From Bacteroidota bacterium (GTDB lineage Bacteria; Bacteroidota; Bacteroidia; Chitinophagales; Saprospiraceae): a DNA stretch of 64,000 nt. How positions within the stretch are numbered: position 1 is the first letter of the stretch; each line of letters starts with the position of its first letter. Below, piece by piece: positions 7,651-17,900 of this stretch. Under the pieces are notes generated by a model, which was given only the letters and a program-made list of their open reading frames with translations, searched no databases and was not told the origin of the DNA. The position numbers were made by a program, and so were the translations under genes. The stretch covers positions 1-64,000 of the forward strand of contig JAIUPL010000010.1 in NCBI GenBank assembly GCA_020160935.1. The letters are read 5' to 3'.

Positions 7651-8277
7651 TCAGGAAAGCATGATAGGTTGCACTTCCAGCAGGAATTCATCTCTCCCTT
7701 TCGACGTCAGGTAGGGCTTTATATGTGCCCAGGTGGCTTGTTTGAAAGCCGCTTCATCGGAAGGCTGTTCTTTCAGCATTTGCCGTGGTACCCAGAATAC
7801 AATAGTCGACCACAGGTTATCTGTAAGCGTATCATATATGCCGGGTGCAGGTTCGGGGCAGATAATGCCACTATTCACATAGTAATCGAGGCGTTTTCTT
7901 ATTTGCAGCAACATCTTTCCGATACAATTCCGCCAGCGCTCCATGATTTGAGGATAGGATCGATCTATTTCAAACAAGTCGATGAGATAAAACCTGTACT
8001 TGGTAAAAAAGCGCAGGTATTGCTCCATTTGAATGCCAAAATCCGTCAGTTTGGGACTGATCAAATAGGCAGACAGAATTTGCTGAAAGTCGTCGAACAG
8101 GTTTTCATACACCGCTTGTACGATCGCTTCCTTGTTTTTGAAATGGTAGGCGAGGTTTCCTACGCTGATACCTGTCTCGTCGGCAATTTGCTGCAATCGT
8201 ACATTGGCTACATCATTCCAGTTAAAAAGTCGAATCGATGCTTCCAGTATCTTTTGTTTGGTGGTCAGGCTATTCAT
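7651..8277 (-). CDS. TetR-family transcriptional regulator
   Basis: A 208-residue protein with an N-terminal TetR helix-turn-helix (about residues 5-52), including the motif ADETGISVGNLAYHFKNKEA followed by the usual linker helix. The remaining 150 residues form an all-helical ligand/dimer domain with no recognised ligand. It is co-directional with and 45 bp upstream of hydrogenase small subunit 2, so it probably autoregulates and controls the hydrogenase genes. It is clearly related to the regulator at 8720-9352. Confidence 0.88.
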   Translation of the reverse strand: MNSLTTKQKILEASIRLFNWNDVANVRLQQIADETGISVGNLAYHFKNKEAIVQAVYENLFDDFQQILSAYLISPKLTDFGIQMEQYLRFFTKYRFYLIDLFEIDRSYPQIMERWRNCIGKMLLQIRKRLDYYVNSGIICPEPAPGIYDTLTDNLWSTIVFWVPRQMLKEQPSDEAAFKQATWAHIKPYLTSKGRDEFLLEVQPIMLS

Positions 8278-8298
8278 TTTGTTGGTAGCAAGAGATGC

Positions 8299-8658
8299 TC
8301 AATTAAGAGACAAATGAAGGTCGTTGATGTCCAGTGAAAGGGTGCCGCGCTGGTCTTTGGCTGCAAGGCGCCGCATATAAAATGCCATAGAGGTAGCCTT
8401 TTTTCGGCAGGAATGGCTGGTAATGCGGCGGCTCAGGAATTTCAAAGGCGTTTTGTAGTGCGCAAACAAGAGGTTGATTTCCCACACGCCCCGGCGGTGT
8501 TGCAAGGATTCAATTACCGCTGTATCGCTCAACCAGAAGTCATTGCGGTAAAAGTTCATATCTACATCCAGCCCCAGTTTTTCTGTAAAAAACAGGTTGC
8601 TCAGGTTGTCCAGCATTTTGGCATACAACTCGGGCGGCATGGAGAACATGGGTTTCAT
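8299..8658 (-). CDS. uncharacterised 119-residue protein between two TetR genes
   Basis: A basic 119-residue protein with no recognised domain, signal peptide or membrane segment. Start M1 at 8658 is used; Met4 and Met7 are possible alternatives. It is co-directional with the flanking TetR genes (21 bp to the downstream one, 61 bp from the upstream one), which supports it being real. It contains the pattern WLSDTAVIESLQ and several His/Arg-rich stretches. Position suggests a link to the regulators, but nothing in the sequence shows a function. Confidence 0.6.
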   Translation of the reverse strand: MKPMFSMPPELYAKMLDNLSNLFFTEKLGLDVDMNFYRNDFWLSDTAVIESLQHRRGVWEINLLFAHYKTPLKFLSRRITSHSCRKKATSMAFYMRRLAAKDQRGTLSLDINDLHLSLN

Positions 8659-8719
8659 AATGCGGGAGTTGAAACGATGTTTATGAAAAATCGAATCTGC
8701 TTTTCACAGCGCCTCAAAT

Positions 8720-9352
8720 TTAGGTGTTATTTTCTAAAAAATAAACCAACTGTTCAAATTCTCTCATTCCTGTATCGGTAAACATGGGTTGAAACAGCGC
8801 CCACAAGGTGTTTCTGAAAGAAGAATAGTCGCTGGTATCAGCCTGTAAAACGCACTGGCGGTACAGCCATGAATCGGAGATAAGCCAGAAATGCTGCGCC
8901 AACTGCAGGTATTGTCCCGGTGCTTTTTCCGGCAAAAAAGCACCCCTGGAATGATTGAACTGTATGGCAAAATCCATCTGCAGCACCTGCCATTCCATGT
9001 GCTGGCGATGCGCGCTTTGTATGGCCGGGTAGGCACGGATTACCTCCAGCGTGTCGGTATAAAAAAAACGATAAGCCTGCTGCAGTTCGAAAATATGCTG
9101 CATCAGGCGTTCCATATCTTCAAAAAGGGGCACAATCCTGAATTCTGTGAGCAAATCGCGTTGTTTCTGCGCCAGTTGTTCCCAGATGGCCTCTACAATA
9201 GCGTCCTTGTTCCGATAGTGATAGGTCATATTCCCGACGCTGACAAATGCCTGATCGGCAATGTGTTGCAGCCTGACATTGGCAATACCTTCGCGGTTGA
9301 AACATTGCACAGCCGCGTCCACGATTTTTTTTCTGGTAACAGAAGATGCCAT
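8720..9352 (-). CDS. TetR-family transcriptional regulator
   Basis: A 210-residue protein whose helix-turn-helix (about residues 5-50) reads IADQAFVSVGNMTYHYRNKD, very like the regulator at 7651. The ATG at 9352 gives a typical TetR N-terminus, MASSVTRKKIVDAA; the 45-codon upstream extension lies in the divergent intergenic region. It is the first gene of the minus-strand run leading into the hydrogenase genes and is divergent from the M43 protease. Two related TetR proteins could form heterodimers or respond to different signals; that is inference. Confidence 0.87.
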   Translation of the reverse strand: MASSVTRKKIVDAAVQCFNREGIANVRLQHIADQAFVSVGNMTYHYRNKDAIVEAIWEQLAQKQRDLLTEFRIVPLFEDMERLMQHIFELQQAYRFFYTDTLEVIRAYPAIQSAHRQHMEWQVLQMDFAIQFNHSRGAFLPEKAPGQYLQLAQHFWLISDSWLYRQCVLQADTSDYSSFRNTLWALFQPMFTDTGMREFEQLVYFLENNT

Positions 9353-9468
9353 AAGAGGTGAGGCAGGCTTGATTGGAAGCCCCTGCAAATTAATAGAATA
9401 GTAGTGCTTGTATGTTACAATTGTTGTGATTTGTATATGTCCGCACATTTTCTTGCCGGTCAAGTCGG

Positions 9469-9476
9469 TAATTTTG
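9469..9476 (+). promoter_or_regulatory. -7 box (TAATTTTG) for the M43 protease
   Basis: An exact TAnnTTTG match 49 bp upstream of the ATG at 9526. It places the transcript start downstream of the TTG at 9408, which supports the ATG at 9526 as the real start of the protease. Confidence 0.4.
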
Positions 9477-9525
9477 TGCGCCTCCATAACTTCTTCACTT
9501 CATCAACATCAAAAACAAAGCCTGC

Positions 9526-11051
9526 ATGCGCTCTTTTCTACTCCTTTTTTGCTGCTGATTTCGGGAACCATCTTTGCCCAGGATCCTGCCAAATACCAGT
9601 TCGCACCTTGTGGCACCTTGCCCACCGTGGCTCCTATGCTGCAAACTTATCAGGAACACCCCGAAAGATTCGTAACAGAACGCTCGACGGATACCCTGAA
9701 AGTAGCCCTGCAATTGCACCTGGTTGCCAAAAACAATGGAATCGGCCGCATCGGCACAGACAGGCTGCTCGATGCTTTTTGCCAGTTGAATCAGGATTAT
9801 GCGCCATCTTCCATCCGGTTTTACAGCAAGCATGACTGGCACCTGATCGATAGCACGGTATGGTATCAGCACGACACGATTCCTGCGGGTATCGACATGA
9901 TGCTTTCCAACAACGTAGACGATGCGCTCAATATCTATTTCGTGTCGAGCTCGGCCGGCAACTGCGGCTACAACCTGCCCTACGGCGGCGTGGCTATGAA
10001 CAATTCTTGCGCAGGACCAAGTGATCATACCTGGGCGCATGAAATCGGGCACGCCCTGTCATTGCCGCACCCTTTTCTGGGCTGGGAAGGAAAAACGTAC
10101 AGCCCCTCGAACCCAACTCCCGACACATTGACGTACAATTACACTCATTTTCACGATACCCTGGATTTGGTGCCCGCGCCGCTGGACACCACGGTGTCGG
10201 AACGCCTCAATGGTAGCAATTGCGCAGTTGCTGCCGACCGTATTTGCGATACGCAGGCGGATTATCTCAGTTATCGCTGGGAATGCAACAGCGAAAATCA
10301 GAGTATTGCCGTACAAACTGATCTCAATGGGGAAACATTCCGTTCCGACGGCACCCTGATCATGTCGTATGCCGCAGATGGATGCCAGAGTCGTTTCTCC
10401 AACGATCAGATTTCCATTATGCGCGCCACACTGGAAACGGAAAAACAGGCATGGCTGACTACCGACCCGCCGGGCCCCGATCTGAGCCAGCCCGTTACAC
10501 TACTGTTCCCGATTAATCAACAGCAAACCCCGCCAATTGGCGCTCAGGTGCAGTGGACTTCCGTTCCAGGCGCTACACACTACCTCATTCAAGTGTCTGT
10601 ATTACAATCATATATATTAAAAGCAGTGGATATGGTGGTTACTGATACCACGTTAATTCTATCTGATTTGCAGCCCGATAAAAAGTACTACTGGCGGGTT
10701 CGCCCGTTCAACAACTGGTCGTTCTGCGCGCCGTTTACTGCTTCGGGCGTTTTCAATACCACCAGCCTTGTGGCGACCGAAGAACCTGAAAATGAAGGAT
10801 GGAGTTGCTACCCGACAATCCTGAATGAAGGGCAGTTTTTGTCGCTCGAACTCCCTGCCAAATGGGTAGGTCACCCGGTGCAATATGCCTTGTACGATGT
10901 GGCCGGACGTATGTTGTGGCAGCAATCCACGCAGGCTACCTATTATCAGACGGTGTTGCAACCTCGGGTAGAACGTTTGCCGGCGGGTATCTATCGCCTG
11001 CAGGCCACCGGCGCTACGGGCATGAAGTGGCAAACGCTGGTGGTGGAGTAA
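9526..11051 (+). CDS. secreted M43-like zinc metalloprotease with T9SS sorting domain, one-base frameshift
   Basis: Extracellular protease. Order: signal peptide, catalytic domain with HEIGHALSLPH (HExxHxxxxxH, from 10038), a fibronectin III-like domain around 10500-10770, and a C-terminal T9SS sorting domain ending GIYRLQATG...LVVE. The ATG at 9526 encodes MRSFLLLFCC then hits a stop; one extra T in the T6 run at 9545-9550 would give MRSFLLLFLLLISGTIFAQ, a perfect signal peptide continuous with the protease frame. The only uninterrupted frame starts at a TTG (9408) upstream of the likely promoter. So there is either a sequencing or assembly error or a real inactivating or switchable frameshift. 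It is convergent with DUF4249; the stop is 8 bp before the repeat. Confidence 0.85.
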
Positions 11052-11059
11052 AAAGATTT

Positions 11060-11196
11060 ATGATATCCGATTACATGATGTATGATGTACGATTGGATTG
11101 AAGATTGGGGATTTTTGATTGATGAAGATGCCCTCCATCTAAAATCGTCCTTCCAAAATCCAATCATACATCGTACATCATGTAATCGAATATCAT
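11060..11196. repeat. inverted repeat between convergent genes
   Basis: Arms 11060-11099 and 11157-11196 are reverse complements containing ATTACATGATGTATGATGTA. The element fills the gap between the convergent stops of the M43 protease (11051) and DUF4249 (11201). The unit pattern is related to the GATTTAC family at 44417. Confidence 0.85.
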
Positions 11197-11200
11197 ACAT

Positions 11201-12034
11201 CTATTCAATTATCGTCGTGTCCCGGTCATACACCAAACACGTAAAAATACCCAGCGGATTGGCACTGCCGCTCACGTTGCTCTTGATCCGCGAAGGTTGT
11301 GCGAAAGGGTTGGCGCTGCCGGCAATAGCCAACTGGTAACTTTCCACATAATCGGAGTAATCCTTCGTCATATGAAAAACGGTGTTGAACACGGTGTCCC
11401 CGTGCGTCAGCTCGTAACCTGTACCAAAAGCGATGAGCGCATTGGTGGAGATGCGGTCGTTGACCAGGAAATCCTGCTCCGGGAAACTGTCCAGCGAACC
11501 ATAGTGCAGCATCCGGCGGTAATAATTGGGCTGGCTGAGGTCGTCGGTGATATAAGCCAGCACTCGAGCCAGCGTGTCGCGCTGCGGGTTCCAACTGACC
11601 ACTACGCTGTCGAGCGGCACAAAGGGAAGCATAGTCGTCTGGCCTGTGATCGTGCTTCCATTTTCGAGCACAATATTCAGGGTATAATTGGCGCCGACGG
11701 TAGCGGGCACAATTTTCGTACCCACATAATTGAAAATTTTCAACGGACTACTTTCAAATGCCAGTTGATTGGCCAGGGTATCGGTTTGTCCATTGTAGGA
11801 AATGGTTACCAGCGCGCCCTGCAAAAGGGTTTTGTTGAGAAAACTGGAATCCAGCCCAAAGGGATCGAAAAAACTGTAACTCTGTGTCAGCAAAAGGCGG
11901 AACGGTTTGCCAGGTTCGAGGTAGCATTCCACCACTGGCTGCCGGTCGTATTCGGGCAGGTTGATGTCCACGTCTTTGGTGAGGTTGCATGCGGCCAGAA
12001 ATGCGAGGCCGAGGATAGGCAGTATATTTTTCAT
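11201..12034 (-). CDS. DUF4249 family lipoprotein
   Basis: A 277-residue predicted outer-membrane lipoprotein with signal peptide and lipobox FLAAC (Cys16). The N-terminal region, with INLPEYDRQPVVECYLEPG, is typical of DUF4249 proteins, which in Bacteroidota accompany TonB-dependent receptors. It lies 65 bp downstream of, and in the same direction as, the TonB receptor, so both are probably one operon. It may be a surface-exposed partner lid or ligand-binding protein; the substrate is unknown. Confidence 0.85.
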   Translation of the reverse strand: MKNILPILGLAFLAACNLTKDVDINLPEYDRQPVVECYLEPGKPFRLLLTQSYSFFDPFGLDSSFLNKTLLQGALVTISYNGQTDTLANQLAFESSPLKIFNYVGTKIVPATVGANYTLNIVLENGSTITGQTTMLPFVPLDSVVVSWNPQRDTLARVLAYITDDLSQPNYYRRMLHYGSLDSFPEQDFLVNDRISTNALIAFGTGYELTHGDTVFNTVFHMTKDYSDYVESYQLAIAGSANPFAQPSRIKSNVSGSANPLGIFTCLVYDRDTTIIE

Positions 12035-12099
12035 GTTGTTAGCGAGCGTTGAGTGTTCGGCAGCGGATTTACTGCTTCAGCAAGTTTTTGGTGTGGTTA

Positions 12100-14415
12100 T
12101 TAAAATTTGAAGTTCCAGGTAAGCGAGGGCAGGACCGGGAACAGTGATACCTGTTTGGCCTGTAGTGCCACCGGCACATCGCCCAGCGGGGTTGTTTCAA
12201 AATCCGGTTCGATGTAAATGAAATACGGATTGCGGCGATCGGTGGCGTTGTACACGCTCAGGGTGAGGTCGTTTTCCAGGTGTCTGGTTTTGAATTTCCA
12301 CACCACACCGAGGTCGGCGCGCATATACGCCGGGTAGCGGAACGAGTTGCGTTCGCCGTACACAGGCACTACCGTCTGAAACTGCTCGCCCGGTACCCCT
12401 GCAATGGAGTAACGTCCGATGGGCAACCACGACACATAACCGGAGGTGTACACCCAGGTAGCCGTGATTTGCCAGCGGCGGTTGATTTGCCACAAGGCTA
12501 CCACGCTCAGGTTGTGGCGCGTATCAAAACGCGGCGAGAAATAGCCACCGTTGTTGATTTCCGGAAAATCGCCGCGCCGCGCCCAGGCCAGCGTGTAGCC
12601 GATCCAGCCGGTGAGTCTTCCTTCCTTTTTTTCAATTTCCAGTTCCAGCGGACTAAATGCGTAGCCGCGGCCGATGCTGAGTTCCTTTTCCAGTTCGTTG
12701 TTGCCAAAAATCTCGGCGCCGTCAATAAAGTCTACCTGGTTTTGTAGCCATTTGTACCAGGCTTCCCAGGTAATCAGAATATTATCGTTGAACAAGTAAG
12801 AGGCACCCACGGCTGCCTGATCGCTGATTTCCGGCTTCACATTTTTGGTGCTGGGATACCAGATGTCGGTGGGCAAGGAGAGGCCGCTGCTGGCCAGCAG
12901 GTGCACGTACTGGTTCATGCGCGCGTACGAAGCCTTGAAAGACAGTTTGTTATTGACCGAAAAATTGGCCGCCGCACGCGGTTCTATGTTGGCGTAAAAC
13001 GCAGGATTGTTTTGCCAGGCAGAGAAGCGCGCGCCATAACTGAATTTCAGGCGCTCGGTAACGGCCCATTCGTCGTTGGCATACAAGCCGTATTCCATGC
13101 CATTGAAATCCTGACCGGCCTCAAAGTTGATTTGCCCGTCGTCGCTACCTGCTTTTAGTCGGCCTACAGCAAAGTCGTGGTACGTGGCGTTGGCGCCAAA
13201 ACGCACGGTATGTTTGTTGGTCGGCTGGTAGTAAAAGTCGACTTTGGTATTGGCGTCTTTCACATTGGAACCGAGTTTGAAAGAAAATCCCTGAAGGATA
13301 TTTTCGATGCGGTAGCGGTAGTCGGAGAATGTGAACGTGGTATTGGCAAACAGTTTGGGATTAAACGTGTGGTTCCAGCGGGCTGTGCCGGTCGTATTGC
13401 CCCAGTCGAATCGAAAATCGAAGGTTTCATTTTGAAACGCAAATACGTCGCGGCCGAAATAGCCGCTCAGATACAGGCGGTCTTTCTCGCTCAAGGTGAA
13501 ATTTACCTTTGTATTCAGGTCGTAGAAATAGTAATCCGGAATCGGGTTGTAGTCTTCCTTGCCCTCATTGGCGCGGTTGATACCCCGCGTGATCAGGTCG
13601 GCATAAGTGCGTCGTCCGCTCACGATAAACGAAGACTTGTCTTTCTGAATCGGGCCTTCCAGCGTCAGTCGGCTGGAAATGAGGCCGATGCCACCGGCGC
13701 CGCTGAATTCCTGGTTGTTGCCTTCTTTCATACGTACGTCGATGACCGAAGACAGGCGGCCGCCGTATTGCGCGGGGAATCCGCCTTTGTACACTTTCAG
13801 GTCTTTGACGGCGTCGGAATTGAAGGTGCTGAAAAAGCCGAACAGGTGGTTGGCGTTGTACACCACCGCCTCGTCGAGCACGATCAGGTTCTGGTCGCCG
13901 CCGCCACCGCGCACAAACAGGCCGGTGGTACCTTCCGAACCGGCTGTGATGCCGGGTTTTAACTGGAGAATTTTGATCACGTCCGTTTCACCGAACAGTG
14001 CTGGCAGGGCCTTTATTTCTTTGGTGCCGATGGTGGCTACCGACATTTCGGTGCTTCGTCGCTTTTCATCGAGGGCATTGGCCTTGATGACCACTTCCGT
14101 GAGCACCGAACCAACCGGCGTCAGCGAGATGTCGAGTTTCAGGTTGGAAACGGGTTTGATTCGTTTCAATTGGGTTTCGTAGCCGATGTAACTGAAACGC
14201 AGGGTGACGGAATCCTGCCCGGCGGGCATAGAAAAGGAGTAAAAACCGTATTCATTGCTGACATTTCCTTTGCTCAGGCCTACGGCTTCTACCGTGGCGC
14301 CGATGAGGGTTTCACCGTTCATGGCGTCTTTCAACACCCCGTTCACGGTGATGACATTTTGGGCATAAAGAGGCGCACAGGCCAGCCATGTCAAAAGAAG
14401 GAGATAGTTTTTCAT
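12100..14415 (-). CDS. TonB-dependent outer-membrane receptor
   Basis: A 771-residue receptor starting MKNYLLLLTWLACAPLYAQN, a clean signal peptide; upstream in-frame codons are non-coding. Residues about 22-105 form a carboxypeptidase-regulatory-like beta-sandwich (NGVLKDAMNGETLIGATVEA). Then comes a plug domain (GETDVIKILQLKPGI, FVRGGGGDQNLIVLDEA) and a long C-terminal beta-barrel ending in an aromatic residue (LPSLTWNFKF). The architecture is that of receptors using TonB energy to import bound ligands. Its DUF4249 partner lies downstream. No ligand can be assigned. Confidence 0.92.
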   Translation of the reverse strand: MKNYLLLLTWLACAPLYAQNVITVNGVLKDAMNGETLIGATVEAVGLSKGNVSNEYGFYSFSMPAGQDSVTLRFSYIGYETQLKRIKPVSNLKLDISLTPVGSVLTEVVIKANALDEKRRSTEMSVATIGTKEIKALPALFGETDVIKILQLKPGITAGSEGTTGLFVRGGGGDQNLIVLDEAVVYNANHLFGFFSTFNSDAVKDLKVYKGGFPAQYGGRLSSVIDVRMKEGNNQEFSGAGGIGLISSRLTLEGPIQKDKSSFIVSGRRTYADLITRGINRANEGKEDYNPIPDYYFYDLNTKVNFTLSEKDRLYLSGYFGRDVFAFQNETFDFRFDWGNTTGTARWNHTFNPKLFANTTFTFSDYRYRIENILQGFSFKLGSNVKDANTKVDFYYQPTNKHTVRFGANATYHDFAVGRLKAGSDDGQINFEAGQDFNGMEYGLYANDEWAVTERLKFSYGARFSAWQNNPAFYANIEPRAAANFSVNNKLSFKASYARMNQYVHLLASSGLSLPTDIWYPSTKNVKPEISDQAAVGASYLFNDNILITWEAWYKWLQNQVDFIDGAEIFGNNELEKELSIGRGYAFSPLELEIEKKEGRLTGWIGYTLAWARRGDFPEINNGGYFSPRFDTRHNLSVVALWQINRRWQITATWVYTSGYVSWLPIGRYSIAGVPGEQFQTVVPVYGERNSFRYPAYMRADLGVVWKFKTRHLENDLTLSVYNATDRRNPYFIYIEPDFETTPLGDVPVALQAKQVSLFPVLPSLTWNFKF

Positions 14416-14688
14416 GTGCAAGTGTTTAGGCGAGGGTGTAATGGGTGAAATAACAGGTTGAAAAAAATATTGTTCCGCGTAGACGCCCGCAAAACACAAC
14501 TCGTAGAATATCATTCGACAAATGGCTGGAACGGCTCGATTTACAACAGGAAAATTAAGACCGTCAATTTCCGCGCCCTCTATTTTATTCTGAAAAACCA
14601 AGAACGAATGCCTTAAAACCAAATTTTAATGCCCGGGAGTTTTTCAATGAATGGAAGGGGTTTATCAACGAATGGGGGTGATACGAAA

Positions 14689-14906
14689 AAGGCCGTTCGG
14701 CTTCGCCTCACGACAAAGGGGAACTTAGATTTAGCGGATCGGGCAGATTAAATAGATTTTTGTGGCCTGTCGGCCACATTTTGATATTATTTGCACACTA
14801 CAAGTAACATCAAATAAGGCCGCAAGGCCATAAAAATCTATTTAATCTGCCCGATCCGCTAAATCTAAGTTCCCCTTATGCCGTGAGGCGAAGCCGAACG
14901 GCCTTT
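14689..14906. repeat. 73-nt inverted repeat downstream of M36 protease
   Basis: Arms at 14689-14761 and 14832-14906 are reverse complements built from GCCGTTCGGCTTCGCCTCAC, CTTAGATTTAGCGGATC and GGGCAGATTAAATAGA phrases. A second GCCGTTCGGCTTC copy follows up to the M36 stop at 14935. This accounts for about half of the 519-base gap 14416-14934; the rest (14416-14688) is the TonB receptor leader, in which I see no gene. Confidence 0.85.
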
Positions 14907-14934
14907 ATCCAATTGAAGCCGAACGGCCTCTATC

Positions 14935-17900
14935 TTACTCCACCACCAACTTCCTCATCACCACCCCGTTCTCTGCCTGCACTTTCACCATATACATACC
15001 GGCTGCCAGCCCCGAAATGTCCATCGGCAGCGCATTGGCCGGGGTGTTGTCGAAGCGGTCGCTGCGCACCAGTCTGCCATCCACACTGTACAGGCCTACC
15101 TGTACAAAACGGCCGTTGGGTGCACCGCTCAGGCGCAGGAATGTTTTGCCGGTAGCCGGATTGGGCGCCAGTGACACGTCGAACGGAGCAGAACCCGGCG
15201 TATTCGTGCCGGTGAAGCCAATTGCCTGGCTGAATTCCGTTACACAGCCGCCGGTGCTCACCGTGAGGGTAACCGTGTAAACACCCGGCGTGGCATAGGT
15301 ATGCGTCGGGTTGGGCAGTGTAGAAGTCGTGTTGTCGCCAAAATTCCACAGGTAGTTTGTCGGATTGCCCGTAGAGGTGTTGGTGAAAGTAACGGTCAGG
15401 CCGTTCTGTGTTGTAGTAAATCCTGCTACCGGCCCCGGTGTCACCTCTACCGTTACAGCACTTTCGTCGCTGCGGCAGGGCGTTTCCTGCACTTCCCAGT
15501 CGTAGAAATAGTAGTAGAAACCGGCCTGTCCTGCGTTGGAATTGGTAATCGTTACCAGCCCAGGAATCGTGAACGGATACTGCACACCGGCGTTGTCGCG
15601 GTACAGATTGGTATTCGGGCCGGCTGCCAGCGAGTAGTCGCCAGCACTCGGTACATCCATATTCAGATCGATGCGGCTTTCACCGTTTGGAATGTCGATG
15701 ATTTTGGTAATCAGTGCGTTACCAGAATCGTCGAGCAGGCGCACCTCGCGCGGGCCTGCGCCTTGTGCGCGCACGAGTGCCGATTTGAGGGTGAATGCTT
15801 TTTCGGCAGTGAACAAAATTTCAGCCAGGAAAGCCGTGTTGTGGTTGCTGCCTGTGCCGGGGCCTGCCGGGCCCACATGTTGTACAGGCACGTTTTCTGC
15901 TTCCGATACAGAATAGGTTGTGGTGGCAAGCAGCGGTGGCGTTACGAAAGGGGTACCAGTGTACACCAGATTCCCATCGCTGTCGCGCCATTCGGCTACA
16001 GTACCCTGGCCACTGAGGCCGGCTGTCAGAGAAGCGCTTTGTCCGGAGCAAACCGTATTGACGGGTGAAACCGAGGGCGCAGGAATAACATTCACAGAAA
16101 TCAAATCGGTAAATGTGGTGGAATCGACCCCGATGTTGTTGGTAACTGTCAGTTTCACTGTGTAAACGCCTGCTTCTGCGTATTCATGCACCGGATTGGT
16201 TTCGCTAGAAGTTGTTCCATCACCAAAATCCCAGAGCCATTGTTGGGCAATGTTTTGCGATTCGTCGGTAAACTGGAACGTAGCCAGCCCTACACAGGCA
16301 GTGGTACGGTCTACACTGAAATCGGCTACCGGAGCAAATTCGGCAATCAGACATGCTGGCGGCAAATCAAATGCGCCTGTACCATCGGAATAATCGTTGG
16401 AACTACCCTGGTCGGCCGAAAAACCGAGCCCTCGGCGGGCAAAGGCAGCCCAGATCAGGCATTTGTTGGCGCCATTGTACAGGAGTTCGTCGGCAGCCAG
16501 AATGGCATCGCGGCCATCTACAAAACCGGGGCTACATGCTTGCAGACTCATGCCGATGGTCACCAACTTCAGCGCGATGTTATTGCCCCCAGTCCCATTA
16601 AACATATCTGCGTCATAACCGTATTGATCAATCAGATCCCAGGTCATATCCCACAGCATTGCTGTCCAGAGTTCACCTGTGTTGTGTACTTCGCCGCCTG
16701 TGGCAGGCAAATCGTCATAAGTATAAGTACAAACACTCATGTCGGTCGTGTAAATCTGGTTGCGGATGCCCCCACCATTAGGCGACTCTCCGAGCGCATA
16801 GGTACCCATCGGACGCAGGGTAAAGCGGTCGTCTCCATCGCGAATGGTGGTGACGAGTGCATACCAATCGCTCCAGCCTTCCCCCATTTGTTCTTCGTTG
16901 TTCAGGCAGTCCGAATTATCGGGGCCACCCGTCAGGCGAGTGGAAATGCCGTGGGCGTATTCATGGGCAATAATGCCATTGTCTACATCGCTGTCGTGGT
17001 CGGCATCGCCTTGTGGTGGCTGGATAGTTATCGTGACCGGCCCGTTTTCGAGGGCTGCTAAAATCAGGTTGCCTGTTTCCTGCGATACCATGGCAGAAGG
17101 GATGAAGATGCTCGGGTCATTGCCACCCATGGAAAATGGCGCTCCTGCTACATTATTGATAACAATGGCTCCGATGGCGCCCTCATTTTGAGCAGCCAGT
17201 ACTTTGGTCACGAAATTGCAGTTGCCACGCTCCAGAATGGCAATTTTCCCAAAAAGATCGATACCATTTTGAATCAAATCGCAGCCGTCGGAAGTAGGCG
17301 CCACATCGTCTTCCACCAGTACAACCTCGGAAGTAAGTGGATCAGTTACGGGTAAACCAAACCCTGAACGGGGTGCAAAATAGACACCGGCAATACCTGA
17401 TGGCGAATCGATCGTGATGCTGTCGGAAGTTGCAACTGTCCACAAATACATCTGCATGCGCCCCGGAATTCCATCCGGTGGAGGGGAAAAGTTCGCATTG
17501 TTGGTTCCCGAACCATCCTGTGCATCGGCTTGAACAGCATCGCCGGCTTCTCCGCTGTGGCCATAGTTGTTTTCCTGATAATTACCGGCTTCTTCCGTAA
17601 AACCATACCGGTAACTCAGGTCGTGCATAAAGTTGTTGGCATAAAACAGGTTGGTAATGGCTGCATCTTCCCAAAGGACAGGCGATTGCTGAGGCGTGTA
17701 AGGGAAATCGAATACCAGCGCCGCACCGCCATCGGGAGAATAACCTGGCAGGTCGTCATCATCGCGGTCTTCCGATGCGTACACATTGTTTCCACGGGTG
17801 ATGGTGTATTCCGCCCCTTCAACCCCGTCCGTGTCGTGCCAGCCATAAGGCGAAGCCACCACATCCGCAGGATCGGTAATGATCTGGTGTGCAATGTGAT

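Noticed and set aside
8720-8745. TTTAGAAAAT half-site at the 3' end of the second TetR gene as another operator
   Set aside because: It lacks the matching second half and lies in coding sequence far from a promoter; most likely chance in AT-rich codons.
9408-9525. TTG at 9408 as start of the M43 protease
   Set aside because: The peptide is not signal-like, the likely promoter lies downstream of it, and the ATG at 9526 plus one T gives a perfect signal peptide.
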